DNA of 64,000 nt, from positions 25,854,001 through 25,918,000 of the forward strand of contig OY987267.1 in assembly GCA_963920665.1 (NCBI GenBank), read 5' to 3'. The notes beneath the pieces are model-generated. The model was not told where the DNA came from and did not search any database. It saw only the letters and a program-made list of their open reading frames with translations. Each line of letters starts with the position of its first letter. Position 1 is the stretch's first letter. Positions 34,632-47,722 of the stretch are shown piece after piece. Source of the DNA: Straminergon stramineum (lineage: Eukaryota; Streptophyta; Bryopsida; Hypnales; Calliergonaceae). Made by a program: the position numbers and the translations under genes.

Positions 34632-37600
34632 ATGGGGAGATCTGTGGACGCCAGGTTCAGGTTTTGGTGGAGAGTGGTGGTTCCCGTGCTCCTTCTTCGT
34701 TGCAGCCGCGGAATGCCAACGGCATTGGCTCAGATTCAATCAGGCTTGTCACTAACCCGAAAAATATTCATAAAATAATCAGGTTGCATAGATATAACAC
34801 TAAGTAGCTCCAGTAACAAATAGTGTCCTTTGAGTTTCCGAGCTTTGAACTTATAGTTTGCAAATCCGGCCATGCATATATTGCGCGTAGTTCCGGACGT
34901 GCTCAGGTGACTAATTAGTAAGTAAGTACGGGTTGACAAGCTTCGAGTTCTCCTGTGAGTGATGGAATCTCAATTTCGATAAATTAATGTTCAAAATTTT
35001 ACGATGGAGCAAGTTTCTGAAATGTTGTAGGGAAGTAACGGTTCAATGTTCACCTGTATGCTGAGTGAACGGAACCTCTCTCTTGCTGCATAGTGAATAG
35101 AGACCTTTAATTTATTACTCCGTATATTAGATTGTCAGGCGACCTAGTTGATTTACTGAATGAATGTATTTCTCTGGCAGCAGATTTTCTGAACATCGAC
35201 TGTGGTGCAACCGAGACGTACGTAGGCAATCTCACCAATTTCACATGGATCCCCGCTGATGACTACATTTCCACAGGGAAAACCCATAGCATTCAGGACC
35301 GACACCTCCGCTACTTCGATGATCTTCGTCCCAAGAACTGCTTCACCTTGCCCGTGATCAGCAACAGCATCTACTTGCTGCGGACGAGGTTCTTTTATGG
35401 CAACTATGACAACAAGGACCAGCCGCCGTCGTTTCAGTTGGCAATCGACGCCACCATTCTGGACAACGTGACCATGTCTTTTAGTAATTACTCTACATTT
35501 TTCGAGTACACTTATATGGCGAAGGGGAGCGTGACCTACTTGTGTCTGCTGCGGACGTCGCCCCGGTACTCGCCTGTCATTTCCACTATCTCTCTGAAAC
35601 TGGCGAATGAAATGATAACGAATTATGCCGATAGTTATGGTCAATTCCTGAAGCATGGAATTGTCATGAAGACAGTCCGACGAGTGAATTTCGGGGCGAC
35701 GAATTTGATACGGTACGCACAATTCTTATTTGTGTTAATTCTGTTCAGCCAGAGATGCAATTCCGAGTTGCTGCAAATCCCTAAGTATCTGATAGCCATC
35801 TGAGAACAAGAAATAGATAGTTCAGATGATCCTGAAGTTATGTTATATGTCTGAGGTGTATGACTGTCGTCTAGACAATCATTGCAAAAATGCATGGCTC
35901 TGCCCATGTTCTAAGCTTATAAATGAATTTAGTAGCTCGATCTCCAAGCTTTCTTCGGTTAATCAAACCCGACCTGCTTGTAGTTTTCCCCTAATCCCTA
36001 ATCCTAAACCCTAAACCCTACAAAACCAGAACTAGTACAATTGTTGTCTTATCTCTAGAGGTTATGTATTGCATTGGTCGACTCATTCGATTGTGCTTCA
36101 CTTGTGCTTTCTGATTTTGCAGAGCCCCTGATGATTACTACGACCGATTTTGGGATCCTGAGGGCCTCGATTCCCCCTATTTCAAACACACCGTTTCACC
36201 AATGCAGAGTCTGTCGACGAATTCGACTTTCTATGCCTATGTGAATTCCACGAGTGGGCCTCCGTCGGCCGTGCTGCAAACAGGTATCACGAGCTCCGGC
36301 ACTATCATATCGCTGCTGCTGCCGCCCGGCTGGATTTATGGCGCGGTGACCTCGTGGTATGTGTCAGCTTATTCTGGGGAACTTAACTCTACGGGCTCTC
36401 CCACTCGAAATTTCACAGTTCAAGTCAATGTCGACAAGGGCGACAGCTACTTGGACGGCACATTCCTTACAGTGCAAGGCCTGGATTTATATCCGAATGG
36501 TGATTCGATTATTGGACCAGATTCCACCATGACCCTGACTCCCGTCTTCGACTCCATGGCCGGTCCTATTCTGAATTGTATGGAGTTTTTTGCAATGTCT
36601 GATCCTCAATTGGATAAAACAACTGGTCGAGATGGTGAGTCCCGTCCAAAATACTGCTCTTCTTTACGGGCTTCTTTACCATCAATATAAATTCTCTATT
36701 TACCATACAGAAAGGGAGAGGTTCCATTCACCATACAGGTGAAGTTTGAACCTTTAATTCCCTGCAAAAAATTAGAGACTTGCACCAACTTAAAATTTTG
36801 CATATTTAGTTTGTATTAAGATAAAAATCAACTGCAAAAGACTTAATGCTCATTGATTAAATATTTTAACCCTGAGCACAAATCAAATCTCATATGATTG
36901 GTCAATGGAACTCTAATGCACTGTATGATTGGTTAATGGAGCCTCTACCTTAGTGATCATCATTGCCAAATGAGATTCACGCAAGCATCATTGAAGTTGG
37001 GACACTACACTAACAAAACTCCGATGGACAATGTAATCCTTTGCAGCACTGGCTATTGAAGACATCAAGAAGAACATGAAACTGACGGAATGGTCTGGTG
37101 ATCCATGTCTGCCTGTACCGCATTCCTGGATTACTTGCAGTCCCAGCTCTCCGCCTCAGATTACTGCTGTGTGAGTAGACTTTGCTTGTAATTGTGGCAG
37201 ACAGTCAGTCAGGTGGTGCTTTAGTAGAATGTTGAGAGTCCATTGATAGTGATGGGAGTCGGAGGAGATGGAAACCGAATTTTGAAGTGTCACATATATT
37301 TTTCGTTCTCTAATTCACATAATTATGTCTCGTCCAAGGGAAAGTTAGTTTGCAGTAATATATTATGAAATCGTCGTCTTTAGTTTAGTTTTATCTGTCG
37401 AAGGTCCAACGGAAGTGAATTTACAGTGAAGTAGTATCGGTAGTTCTTAACTTTAGAAGATATTGTGATTGTTTTCAGTCCTGGCCCTTGTATTAGGTCT
37501 GCTATGACAATGTCTTGGCGTTTCTTGGTGAGGATGTGCAGGAATCTTTCAGGATATCAGCTGGAAAGTACGATTCCAGCCAGTTTCGCCAACCTCACTG

Positions 37601-40600
37601 GTCTGACCACCTTGTAAGTTGTCCAACTCCTATTTCTTTGGAAGCTGTTTAGGGTTTTGGGGTTTACGGTGAGTACTTGCAAAAAATCTCTGGTTATATT
37701 CGTCGAAATGAAGAGATTCAGTGTGCCACGATTAAAACTCAAAGAACTGTGAATTGTAGGACTGATGTGTAGATCTGATGTTTCAAAATAATAGGCTTTC
37801 AGACACGTGCCAATTCACGATTTAGACAAATAACATAATTTTGATAATTATCGGTTCAGTATCACTGAACACATACATGTGGTGATCACTCCGTTCGTAT
37901 GTCGGCAAAGCTGAAGGTTTATACAAGTGTTAATTGGAATCACTGCCTGAACTATTTGAACTCGGCATGTCTGTGGCGATACTAAAATCACGTTCCTCGT
38001 TGGAAAGGGAAAGTTTCAAGAAATTGGCACTTTTGAAGGTGCTCGTCTGGAGCTACAGATCTGTACCATTCCTAGTTTTTAGAGCTTGGTGCATTTATAT
38101 TTTCAAAATTCGGTTGCTCTAGAGCATACCATTTTACCATGTATAGCCATGAAAATAAACTTTAATTTGGATAAAAACCCAGTCAGGCACGAAAACTATC
38201 AAGCCCACTTGTCGGCGTAAATTTTCTCAACTTTTGAACTCAAAGGAAATCTTGAAATGGATTCAACGCAATTCTTTAATGTAACTTTTACTTCGTTGCC
38301 AAATGTGTGTCTCATGTCCTGATGCTTTCGATGTATCTCAGGATCTTGGACAACAACAACTTCAGTGGTCCTCTACCTGAGTGGCTGACAACTCTAACAG
38401 ACCTGAGAACTTTGTAAGTGATGATCTTCCTTCTGTGAATGAAACTACTTGATAAGTAGCAAGTGCTTCATCTTACATCCACGACCTTTCATGGACTGTA
38501 CTAAGTAGAAGCTCCTGATGACATTTATATTGGATGACTGATTTAGATCTTCCTTAATTCATTGATTGCAGGACCGTCCAGAATAATAACTTCAGTGGTT
38601 CGGTTCCAGATGCGCTTCTTTCAGCTGATTCTTCGATAAAGTTCACGTAAGTTCTTGCATAAGTTTGTAGGCAGTGTTGATTAGACATATTAGCTAAGAA
38701 TGATGAGACCACGTACGTACTCGTGCACAAAACATGAAACCTTGCAAACAAACTATTAGGAAGTATCCAATCTGTGAAAACCCTAAAATATTTTGCTTGC
38801 ACGTCAGAGGAATGGAAGTGACAGTAACCCCCACCACAGCCAGAAGCCATGCAACGCGTGATCACATATTCTTTAATGATATCAACTGAAACCGTTCAAT
38901 GAATTTGTTTGATGTCCAGGTATAGGCCTGGGAATCTTCTCTTAACTGATAAAGGAGGCAGCCTGCTGGGCAGCCCGTGTGACAATTGCCATGGCAAATC
39001 AAGCAGTAAAGCCATCGTTGGTGGTATTATAGGCGGTGTTGCTGGACTCATATTATTAATTGTAATAGCCATTGTTGCATACTATCGATACCAAATGCAA
39101 CGTAAAGTGCCTAATCAATCTGACGATGAAGGAACAAGCATGATGAGTAAGCTTTGGTTCAAGCAACAAGTACTTTGAGTTAGAGTTTGCACTTCATTTT
39201 TATATCTGCCATTCACATTTGGTCCCAAATAGGTGAGATTGAATTCTTGTCCTAGCTTGTCACATAGCAATGTCTTCCAACTCCTTTCCAATATTCTTCA
39301 TAGTAAGATTTAGTTTGGGTCATTGCACGAGACCAAGAACTCATTCTCTACTTGTGTGTATGATCCAACGTGCAGAGATTGCCACCTCGGGTGGTGCCAA
39401 AGCTTACTCACTTGCAGAAGTCAAGGTTGCAACTAGTAACTTTGACAAAGAACTTGGGAGAGGAGGATTCGGCCCTGTGTACTACGGAAAGTTTCTTGAT
39501 GGGCAAGAAGTGGCAGTCAAGGTTGCTGATGGATCCTCAAAGCAAGGAGAAAAGGAGTTCTTCAATGAGGTTTGTTAATTGCATATATAGTCTACCAATG
39601 AACAATTTAGGAAACCAGGTTGCTTTTATGATACGGCTGGAATCGATCGAGTATGTGGGTTTAGGAATTCAACTCTGACTGTGTAAACCTTTCCACTGTT
39701 TCAAACATCCTTCTAATGAATCGAGACCTCTGTCCCGGAAGTCGTGTTTTGCTTGAAGTTTCGACTGACAGTGTCTACTTGAACAATGAACATGGTATTG
39801 AAACACGGAAGTTGGCGTTGGCGTTGGCGTTGGACTGAGCTACGTTGCATTTTTCTAGGTGGATGTGTTATCGCGGGTGCACCACAAGAACCTGGTAGCC
39901 TTGGCGGGTTACTGCCAAGGACAGAAGCCAATCGTGATCTACGAGTATATGCACAGTGGCTCCTTATTCGATCACTTACATGGTGAGTTCTGTTCCTCAT
40001 GCACTCTCATCGATCTATGCAATTCTATGACCCACGTAGACACATACTGAACCCTAAAACCTTGAAACCATGAAATCCGTGTGGTAGCTTGATCGAGTGG
40101 TAGAAGGCTTGAAATTTCTCTTGTATTAAAGGTGTGTTACGATTTGCTTGCCGACTTGAACTTCAATACGGTAGTGATTTCAATCGAACTGAGAAAGCCT
40201 AGCCTTGACAATTGGATTCTATGATGAGACAGGCACTTCAGCGGGAGCCAGCAAGCTGAATTGGAGAACGCGCCTACGTATCGCCTTGAATGCAGCTCAA
40301 GGTAGAATTTTAACGCATGCTCAAATGAATCAGGAATCCTATTTAGCAACGTTTCACATGTTTTCTGCATGCGCGAATCGAGTGTAGGGCCTATGCATGC
40401 CAATGGCAACCTCCTCGACTGGTATGCAGGTCATTCAAACGGGTAAATGCAGAGTTCGATGTATGTAAGCTCGATCATCCAGATTAATTGATCATGGAGT
40501 GCTTGGTGCATGAATTGATTACTGTGCAGGCTTGGAGTATCTGCACACAGGCTGTAGTCCAAGTTTCATACACCGGGATGTGAAAAGCAACAACATTCTG

Positions 40601-42263
40601 CTCACTTCCAAATTGGATGCCAAAGTGGCCGACTTTGGACTGACCAAGTTAATGGGCGAAGCTGAAGACACCAGAGTGATAACGGACGTCATGGGAACAG
40701 CCGGCTACCTTGATCCAGAGTAAGACTTGCCCAAACTGCCTGGGAGCTGGTAAATACATGCCCGAAAGGCAATTCTAGCATCAAGTGATGGATGGCGATC
40801 ACTCAAATAAATCATCATTATTGAATGTTGAGTAGAGTATGATTATGTAGATGAAAAATGATTTATATTAAAAAAATGGATTTTTTTGATGGATTTGTTG
40901 TTCATACTTGAGAGAGAAATTATAGAACACTTAGAATATATGAACACTAAAACATGCCTCTCTATTCTCTAATTCTTCCTAGAATCAAACTCTTAGTATA
41001 ATAGGATAGTTGTGGAGATAGTTCTTGCCGGGCATTTTCAAAGCAATTCTTGCAATTATAGTTCGAGTTATCAACACTCCATCTATCGATTGTTTCATAG
41101 TAATAGAAGAAATTTAAAGGAGACATTGAAGTACATGGTATGCATGCATCTTCTTAGTCTTCATGGCTTTCAATTATCATATACTATTTCTAATGACTTT
41201 TGTTTGTTGCAGGTACTATACAACTCAATATTTATCCTCCAAAAGTGATGTGTATAGTTTTGGGATCGTACTCTTGGAGCTAATCACGGGACGTTTGCCT
41301 ATTGAACAATCAACTATAGCTATGGGAAGGAATCCTCATATTGTGCATTGGGTTAGTTGCCTACTTCTAATTCTAAACAATTTTTTTATTTCTATATACT
41401 AAGTCTATGTGCTTGTAGAAAGGAGGTCTTAGGATACCAACCTTTCGTATCGTAGCTTGACATCTCTAAACTCTCCTTATTTGTGAAGATAATGGCATTC
41501 AATTAAATTAAGGCAAGCTAGAATATTTGATAATGAATTTACACTTGTATTCAATAAGTAACTTGATCATATTCATTCAAATGGCATGTTTCAAAGAATC
41601 GAAGTCATAATGTTGAAATGCTCAAAGTTGAAAAGTTGAAATTTTTTTTATTGATATTTCCATCAAGTGAAACAAATTTTGTTGAAATGTGCCTTTTATG
41701 TTTCAACAAATTTGGAGATTTTAGCAAAAATTATTCATGAAGTCCATTGATCACTCCTAACCTTTGAAGAATTAATGGGGTTGATATGAATGGATTTCTA
41801 ATTAATTTGCATCCAAGTTCTATTATAAATAGTAGGAATTTGCAAGATGAAAACTTAAATAAGAATCAAGCTTAAGTTATCAATATATCCATTGAAGAAA
41901 AAGAAATATTCAAATAACTAATAAATTGGCCATTAATTCCTTCATTTTTGACTTGGATTTGTTTTTCAGGTTCGAGAGTGTCTCCAAAATAGTGACATTG
42001 ACTCCATATTGGATCCTACATTGAAAGCTTCAAATTTTAACATGGAAGCAATATGGAAAGTTGTCGACATTGCAATGCAAAGTGTAGAGCCCAAAGGTGT
42101 GCAGAGGCCAACAATGATGGATGTGGTGCAAGAGCTTCAAGGTGCTTTGACAATAGAAGGAATTAGAACGTCACCTTCTTTACAAGCCCAATTGCATTCT
42201 AACTTTGCAAACAACTCTTCAAATTCTCGACATGGATCCACAAGCTACCCTAGGCCAGTCTAA
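34632..42263 (+). CDS. Malectin-like LRR receptor-like kinase, 14 exons, ~910 aa
   Basis: Plasma-membrane receptor Ser/Thr kinase of the LRR-I / malectin-like type; ligand unknown. Exons: 34,632-34,743; 35,184-35,712; 36,123-36,634; 37,047-37,170; 37,542-37,613; 38,342-38,413; 38,572-38,646; 38,920-39,146; 39,376-39,569; 39,859-39,982; 40,233-40,301; 40,530-40,719; 41,213-41,351; 41,970-42,263. All phases fit and total 2,733 nt. Residues 1-33 form a signal peptide (basic, then VVVPVLLL, cut after ALA). Residues ~38-385 are malectin-like, starting [14 protein letters not shown] precedes three LRRs on 72/72/75-nt exons. One helix spans ~531-556. The kinase has GRGGFG (~602), AVKV, HRD at 718-720, DFG at 738-740 and GYLDPEYY: an active RD kinase. 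The start is chosen for the signal peptide; an upstream in-frame ATG at 34,569 would spoil it. Intron 1 appears to use a GC donor. The overall length is usual for the family. Confidence 0.9.
34744..35183 (+). other. Intron 1 of the receptor kinase, probable GC-AG borders
   Basis: Exon 1 ends ATTCAATCAG and the intron starts GCTTGTCACT. No GT donor in exon 1 downstream of the signal peptide gives the phase-1 end required by every usable acceptor in front of the GATTTTCTGAAC codons. A GC donor preceded by CAG does give it, joining AQIQS to DFLNIDCG. The acceptor could be either of two CAGs three bases apart (35,180 or 35,183), which would add one alanine. Confidence 0.65.
35985..36020 (+). promoter_or_regulatory. 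Telo-box-like CCCTAAACCCTA cluster in intron 2
   Basis: Several CCCTAA / CCTAAACCC units follow one another, with a clean core at 36,003-36,020. Telo-boxes of this type occur in introns and 5' regions of many plant genes and can bind regulatory proteins. Function here is unproven. It is too short to be a telomere relic of note. Confidence 0.45.
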
Positions 42264-43684
42264 GTAGGGAGTGGGAAATAGTGTAGCTAATGAAGAATAT
42301 TACTAATGGAGTCAACTGTGTTGCAATATGAGTTGAGTAAAAGTGGATCTTCCACCAAAAACTTCATCTATTTAAGGTACACTATTTGAATTGAGAACCA
42401 TAGCAACCATAGACTACAATTGTTTACAATGGTCTTGTACAAGAATGTGATAAAAACAACAACAAGTAGGTTAGCTACAAGAGGCTTTATCCTTGTCTAT
42501 AGCATTTAATTTCACAAACAATAATTTTTAGCTCTTATTCCCAACTATAAAATTTTGTTGGCAATCTGTTACTAATGTTATGGATGCATAAGTGTTGTCC
42601 TGGTTCTGCCTAGTATTGGGGTATTTTTGACAATTTGTTAAGTTACAATAGTACTATTTGTCATGTACATGCACTAAGAGTCTAAGACCTTGTACATTTT
42701 TTGTACACATTATTCCTTAAGTATTGGTGATTTTCTTTACCAAAGTAATTTGTCTCAATCACTACTTAACTAGCCTAATCACTATGCAAGATGAATATCA
42801 AACCAGTCTTAGTCCTACAATAATTTGTCTCTATCTAATGTAGGGCATGAGTATGTGCAATGCATGTTCCATCTGTAAACTGAATTGTACAATTTCCAAA
42901 CAATTTGTCAATGACACATTGACACCAATCTAAAACCATACATAATACATGCAAACTCACAAAGTGTTCATGCACCAATCAAACCCGTATTTTGAGCATG
43001 AGCTCAAGACAATTTGTCACTATTATCAATCACTAAACTACAATCGTTAGCTCAAACTAGAGCTTCTAATCTTAGATTGTGCTCAGACTTAGACTATTGC
43101 CCGAAATCACCCACCATATTGCACAACAATAAGACAATTTGTCTATTTAACCCTTACCATGACTTAATCTATGTACGTGCAAGGTCTTACTATGACAATT
43201 GGTCTAACTTGTAGCTCAATAAGCCAAGGATCCTATTATTTCAACCCCAAGCACAAGTTGCAACAACTAATAGATAAATTCTCTACAATAATCCTCCTCA
43301 TGATCTAGCTTCAAAATACTCATGAAATTGCCAATTCTCATCATTTCTAGACCCTCAAACTAATATCTTTGATCCACAATACTCATCATCACTACAATCC
43401 AATTCATAAACTCTATACAAGGATATGAAAATTTGTCATGCATAAACAATTAGACATTACCATTTATCCACCAAAGGATAGTTCAATGCACACAAGTACG
43501 TAACCACACAAATAATAACAAATTACAAAAACAAATAGATAACAAAACACATGTGCAAATTACCTTCTCAAATCCTAATTGCCTAGTTAGTTGAACAATT
43601 TGTCCCAAAGCCAATGCCTTCCTTTTTTGCGCACACCTAAGCACACAATTAAATCAATGTCCACACCATGCTAATTAGTTAGAA

Positions 43685-43869
43685 CACTAGAAGAAATTTT
43701 TGTTCATTGAGATGACGTGTTTTTGTTAGAAAACACAAGATTGTGTTGGAAAAAAATGCAATTTTGCAGTTTTTTGACTAAAAAACTGCAAAATTACATT
43801 TTTTCCAACATAGTCTTGTGTTTTCTAACAAAAACACGTCATCTCAATGAACAAAAATTTCTTCTACTG
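43685..43869. mobile_element. Near-perfect palindromic MITE, CACTA-like, GAA target duplication
   Basis: A 185-bp element starting CACTAGAAGAAATTTTTG and ending CAAAAATTTCTTCTACTG, flanked by GAA on both sides. The two arms, about 85 bp each, are almost identical inverted copies around TTTTTTGACTAAAAAAC, so the whole element folds into one hairpin. The sequence differs from the CACTACAAGAGAAAGG family in this window. Confidence 0.85.
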
Positions 43870-44621
43870 GAATCAAATGTTCTCAAAAGAATTTAATCAT
43901 CCACTTCCCATTAGCACACAATTCAATTTAATCATAAACATACATTGATACAACTCTTAATTACCTAAACAATTTGTTGAATTTTTAATCATATGTATCC
44001 CTCTGTGGAATTATTGCAACGGAAATGTAAACTTGAAAATACTTCACAATTTTGCAATTGCTAGTTGATTGATCAATTTTCTACACACTTAGAACACTCA
44101 TAGATAATCACAGTGTTACATATTCTCTCTCAGTCGTTTGTTCAATTGTTCCACTAAACAAGCCATTCCATAATTCCACAACTTGTTAATTCATTAGTCA
44201 AGTCTAGAATTTATTCGACTATTTGTCATGCATGCAGATACTAATACATTCCCACTACTTGCATTACATAGTCAACTTCAAAAAACAATTTATCAAAATT
44301 TACCATGTCCATTTACAAAGTTGTATTCCTTGCTAGAATTACAAGTCCCAATTTCCATTGCATCAATTTGTCATTCACATTCGTGATCTATAGCATACAC
44401 AATTAGTAGCTCTAGAGACTCCACTACACTTGAATCACTTTTAACTTAGAGTATAGTTGTATTGATGACTGGCTCAAAACAAGCACCCATGGCCTCACTA
44501 TAAGTCACTAAAACTAAAGGCTATTCCCTTTCATGAATACTACTTTGGAAATGAATAGAAAAAATTTCAAAGTGAAGGGCCGAGCACCTTAATCTTCTAA
44601 AATAAAACACAATAGAAAAAA

Positions 44622-44672
44622 AATTAATAATAATAATAATAACAATAATAATAATAATAAAAATAATAATGA
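44622..44672. repeat. (AAT)n-type microsatellite
   Basis: About 50 bp of AATAAT repeats interrupted by AAC and AAA, followed by a GATAATGATAATGATT tail. Confidence 0.9.
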
Positions 44673-46101
44673 TAATGATTATTTATCAAAAAAAAATCTC
44701 CAAAATTGGACTTTCATTTTAACTACTAAAAAGTCCCTAATTCTATATTAAGATAATTTCTTATAACATAATAAGCATTTCATTCTAGTAAAACCTTAGA
44801 AACATTCACAATAAAGTCACTAGAAAACATTTAAACAAATCTATATCCTTAGAAAAGTCCACATGTAATGTTTTATTCAATTGGAACAAGTCCATATACT
44901 ACACTTCAAAAGTCCCGTACTCCTATTAAAAATTGAAAGTTCTTATATCAACTACATAAATGTCTTCATAATCAAGTTATCAAGTATTTAGGACCAAAAA
45001 ATTATGAAAAGACATGACCAATAGTGGTCTAGAGTCTTTGTAACATTTTTGTAACCAATTTACTAAGCCACTCATCCATGCAACTACCACGGACTCAATC
45101 CAAATCTCAAGCAAACAAGTTGCTTGATGATTATGCATGTGGGCATGTACTCGTTGAATTCTCAATCAATTTGTGTTACACAACCACACTTCTAGTTCTT
45201 ATTCAAACACTCTCACAACACAAAGCCATCCGTTGAATTATTTAGGACTTCAAATTTCAAATTGAGTGTCAATGATATCAACATCCCACAACAACAAGAC
45301 AACTAGTCCCAACCCACATGCACCACAAACATGAGTTCCTACAACTAGTTCGTCTAAACACAATTACACAACAACAATCCATGCACCAGTTTTGAAACAA
45401 GTTACAATGACACTTGAAAACACAACAAATTGTTTGAAAGACGAATTGTATTACAATTTGAAGGAGTTCACTTTTATAGCAAAAGACATCAGAAACGATT
45501 TAACACACAAAGTGAATTGAGAGAGTGAAAGAGAAAAATGGCAAAATGTCAATCTATATTCTACGCAAAGGGACAACTATTCAACTTCAAAGATTGTCAA
45601 GGCAAATTGTCACTCTTCCTATCCGATCTACTTGTGAAATTCTAAATCCTTTTAAAATGACAACAAGCTTGCATTACTTCACCAATGTAAAATCAATTTG
45701 TCAACTGGTCTCCCTTTACACTACACAAGACAATTTGTCAAAAATTCAAAAATTGAGACACTCACAAGATCTTTCTCAATTATTCTCACATATTACTTTT
45801 GCAATGTAAATAAATTGCCTCTTCCCCTTGTGTTTAAAGCCTACAATTCAATTCGTCTTCTAATACAATCATGTTCCCATATAAACCTTCTATTGTGAAA
45901 GCAATCCATCACATTAAAAGAAGTAAGATAGGATAGTTTTTATATTGCAAAGGAAGTACTTCTCAATGGAAAGGTCTTCTATTGTGGCAAGTTTTGATTT
46001 GCCAAGAAGAGCCTACTTAAGATTGATAATTATAAAGTTCCAACAATAGTCTTTACTTGTGTACATTGAACCATTAAGAATATTCATAATAGTAGAGAGG
46101 T

Positions 46102-46324
46102 CTCTACAAGAGAAAGGGGTATTTTAAATGAGTTTTAAAGTATAGTCCTAGACATAAGATTATAAATAATGACCTTTTAGGAGATTTTCAATGAAATTTT
46201 ACTAGAAACACATGTATTTCTCGTAATTTTTTACTAAAAATCTCCTCAAAGGTCATTACTCATAATCTTTGGTCTAAGACTATATTTTAAAAACTCACTT
46301 AAAATTTCCCTTTTTCTTGTAGTG
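46102..46324. mobile_element. CACTA-type palindromic MITE
   Basis: Same family as 31,758-31,980: left end CTCTACAAGAGAAAGGGG (one base off the usual CACTA), right end CCCTTTTTCTTGTAGTG, arms inverted around CTAGAAACACATGTATTT. The flanking triplets GGT and GCT do not match perfectly, so the target duplication has decayed. Absent from the duplicate copy near 49,530. Confidence 0.85.
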
Positions 46325-46358
46325 GCTATACTAGTAGAGTTTTGATTTGTTGTTTTTT

Positions 46359-46561
46359 CACTACAAGAGAAAGGGGTGTTTTAAGTATAGTCTTAGACAT
46401 ATAGTCCTAAAGTAACGACCTTAAAGGGGTGTTTTCAGTAAAAATTTACTAAACACACATGTATTTTTAGTAAATTTTTACTAAAAACACCCCTTTAAGG
46501 TTGTTACTTATAGGACTATATGTCTAGGACTATATTTAAAACACCCCTTTCTCTTGTAGTG
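46359..46561. mobile_element. CACTA-type palindromic MITE, TTT target duplication
   Basis: A 203-bp element from CACTACAAGAGAAAGGGGTG to CACCCCTTTCTCTTGTAGTG flanked by TTT. It differs from its neighbours inside the arms (ATAGTCCTAAAGTAACGACC), as does the half copy at 14,211, so these two form a subfamily. The duplicate copy shows the unoccupied site (TTGTTGTTTCTTGTAAG at about 49,690). Confidence 0.9.
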
Positions 46562-46880
46562 TTTGTAAGTATTTTCAAACTTCAAGGTAATCCAATGGCT
46601 CAACTAGCTTGCATTCAATTTATGTTACGTAATTGCAATGCAAGTTAGACTATAAAGAACAACCATGGGTCAATATCTTCCTTGGTGATGATGTGGATTG
46701 GTGGTTCTTTACCTGTGATTATTCTTCACTTCATGCTCATGACAAGCCTCATTCAATGCCATTATAGCAAGTAGCTACATTGTAGGAGGCTCTAACCTTA
46801 TAGCATTGATTCACTTTTCGAGTAAAAAAGTTGCTCAAAACTCCACATGATTGACATGAAAGTGTTGATTTGGACAAATC

Positions 46881-47659
46881 TAAAAATAGCTCTAAGTATT
46901 GATCTAGGCGCTTTTGACAAAACAATCAATATGGTCTATATTGGTTGTTGTAAGAAGATTTTTAGTACTGCAGTGATATAATAACATGCCCACAAAGGGT
47001 CTCCTTATATTAGGGAGATTTCGAGTTGACCTGGGACAACAAAATTAGAGCTTAACCCTAGAAAGGCCCTTGGGGTCTCTATATGACCCATATTTAGCCT
47101 TATAACTCTTCAATTGTAGTTTAATATATGAATTGTGATACATTGTTATTTACAAGTACTATCATGATCATTAATTTACTTTCAGTACTAAAAAGGAATT
47201 GGTCAATATTTTTCAAATCAAATACCACCAAATTCATAATATACTCTAGTACTCTATGGCCACAAAGGGCTTTTAGGTCCTTCTAGGGTTAATAATCCTT
47301 TGTTTAGCTATTGGGAACCTTGTTACTATAATAAATTAAAGTTCAAAATATTGAAGTTTATTATTGTAGATAATTCTATAATAAGGATTGTTGCAATTAA
47401 TGCTTACCATTTTTGGCTCAAAACAACCTTTTTGAATGAATATTGGGACTTTTGAAATAATTTTCTTAAAAATGAAAGAAAATATGGATAATTTGTAAAG
47501 CATTGAAAACAATATGTCTCTCAAAATTCAAACCCAGAAAAATTTATCTCTAAAAAGTTATGCACAGAAAAAGAATGATGAGAAATGCCAAGAAAATGGA
47601 CACTTTGATATTTGATTTTTAGAAAATAGTAAAAATATACAAAAGTTCAAAATTCAAAT
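46881..47659. other. Spacer between the two duplication copies, no gene recognised
   Basis: AT-rich sequence without counterpart elsewhere in the window and without recognisable coding content. Confidence 0.4.
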
Positions 47660-47722
47660 GGGATACCAAATTTGGTATTGTAGCTTGACATCTTCAAACA
47701 TTCCTTATTTGTGAAGATAAGG

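Larger units (their letters stand above)
42508..45785. other. 3.3-kb stretch missing from the duplicate, rich in (GA)CAATTTGTC
   Basis: Relative to the second copy of the duplication this is either an insertion or sequence lost from copy 2. It has no recognisable coding sequence. The word CAATTTGTC or a close variant recurs roughly every 60-200 bp, for example at about 42,750, 42,898, 43,008, 43,134, 43,595, 44,370, 45,690 and 45,730; some copies are the 11-bp near-palindrome GACAATTTGTC. An AAT-repeat tract lies at 44,622-44,672. No LTR borders or terminal repeats can be assigned. Confidence 0.45.
41430..46880 (+). repeat. Segmental duplication, copy 1 (receptor-kinase 3' end and downstream)
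   Basis: Copy 1 begins in intron 13 (GGATACCAA...GTAGCTTGACATC), includes the last exon and 3' flank to about 42,508, and continues at 45,785-46,880. Copy 2 is at 47,660-50,450. The stretch 42,508-45,785 has no counterpart in copy 2. Copy 1 carries MITEs at 46,102 and 46,359 that copy 2 lacks. Confidence 0.8.

Noticed and set aside
34385..34807. 140-codon plus-strand frame overlapping receptor-kinase exon 1
   Set aside because: Runs in a different frame from the signal-peptide exon, has no homology and does not join to the malectin-like exon.
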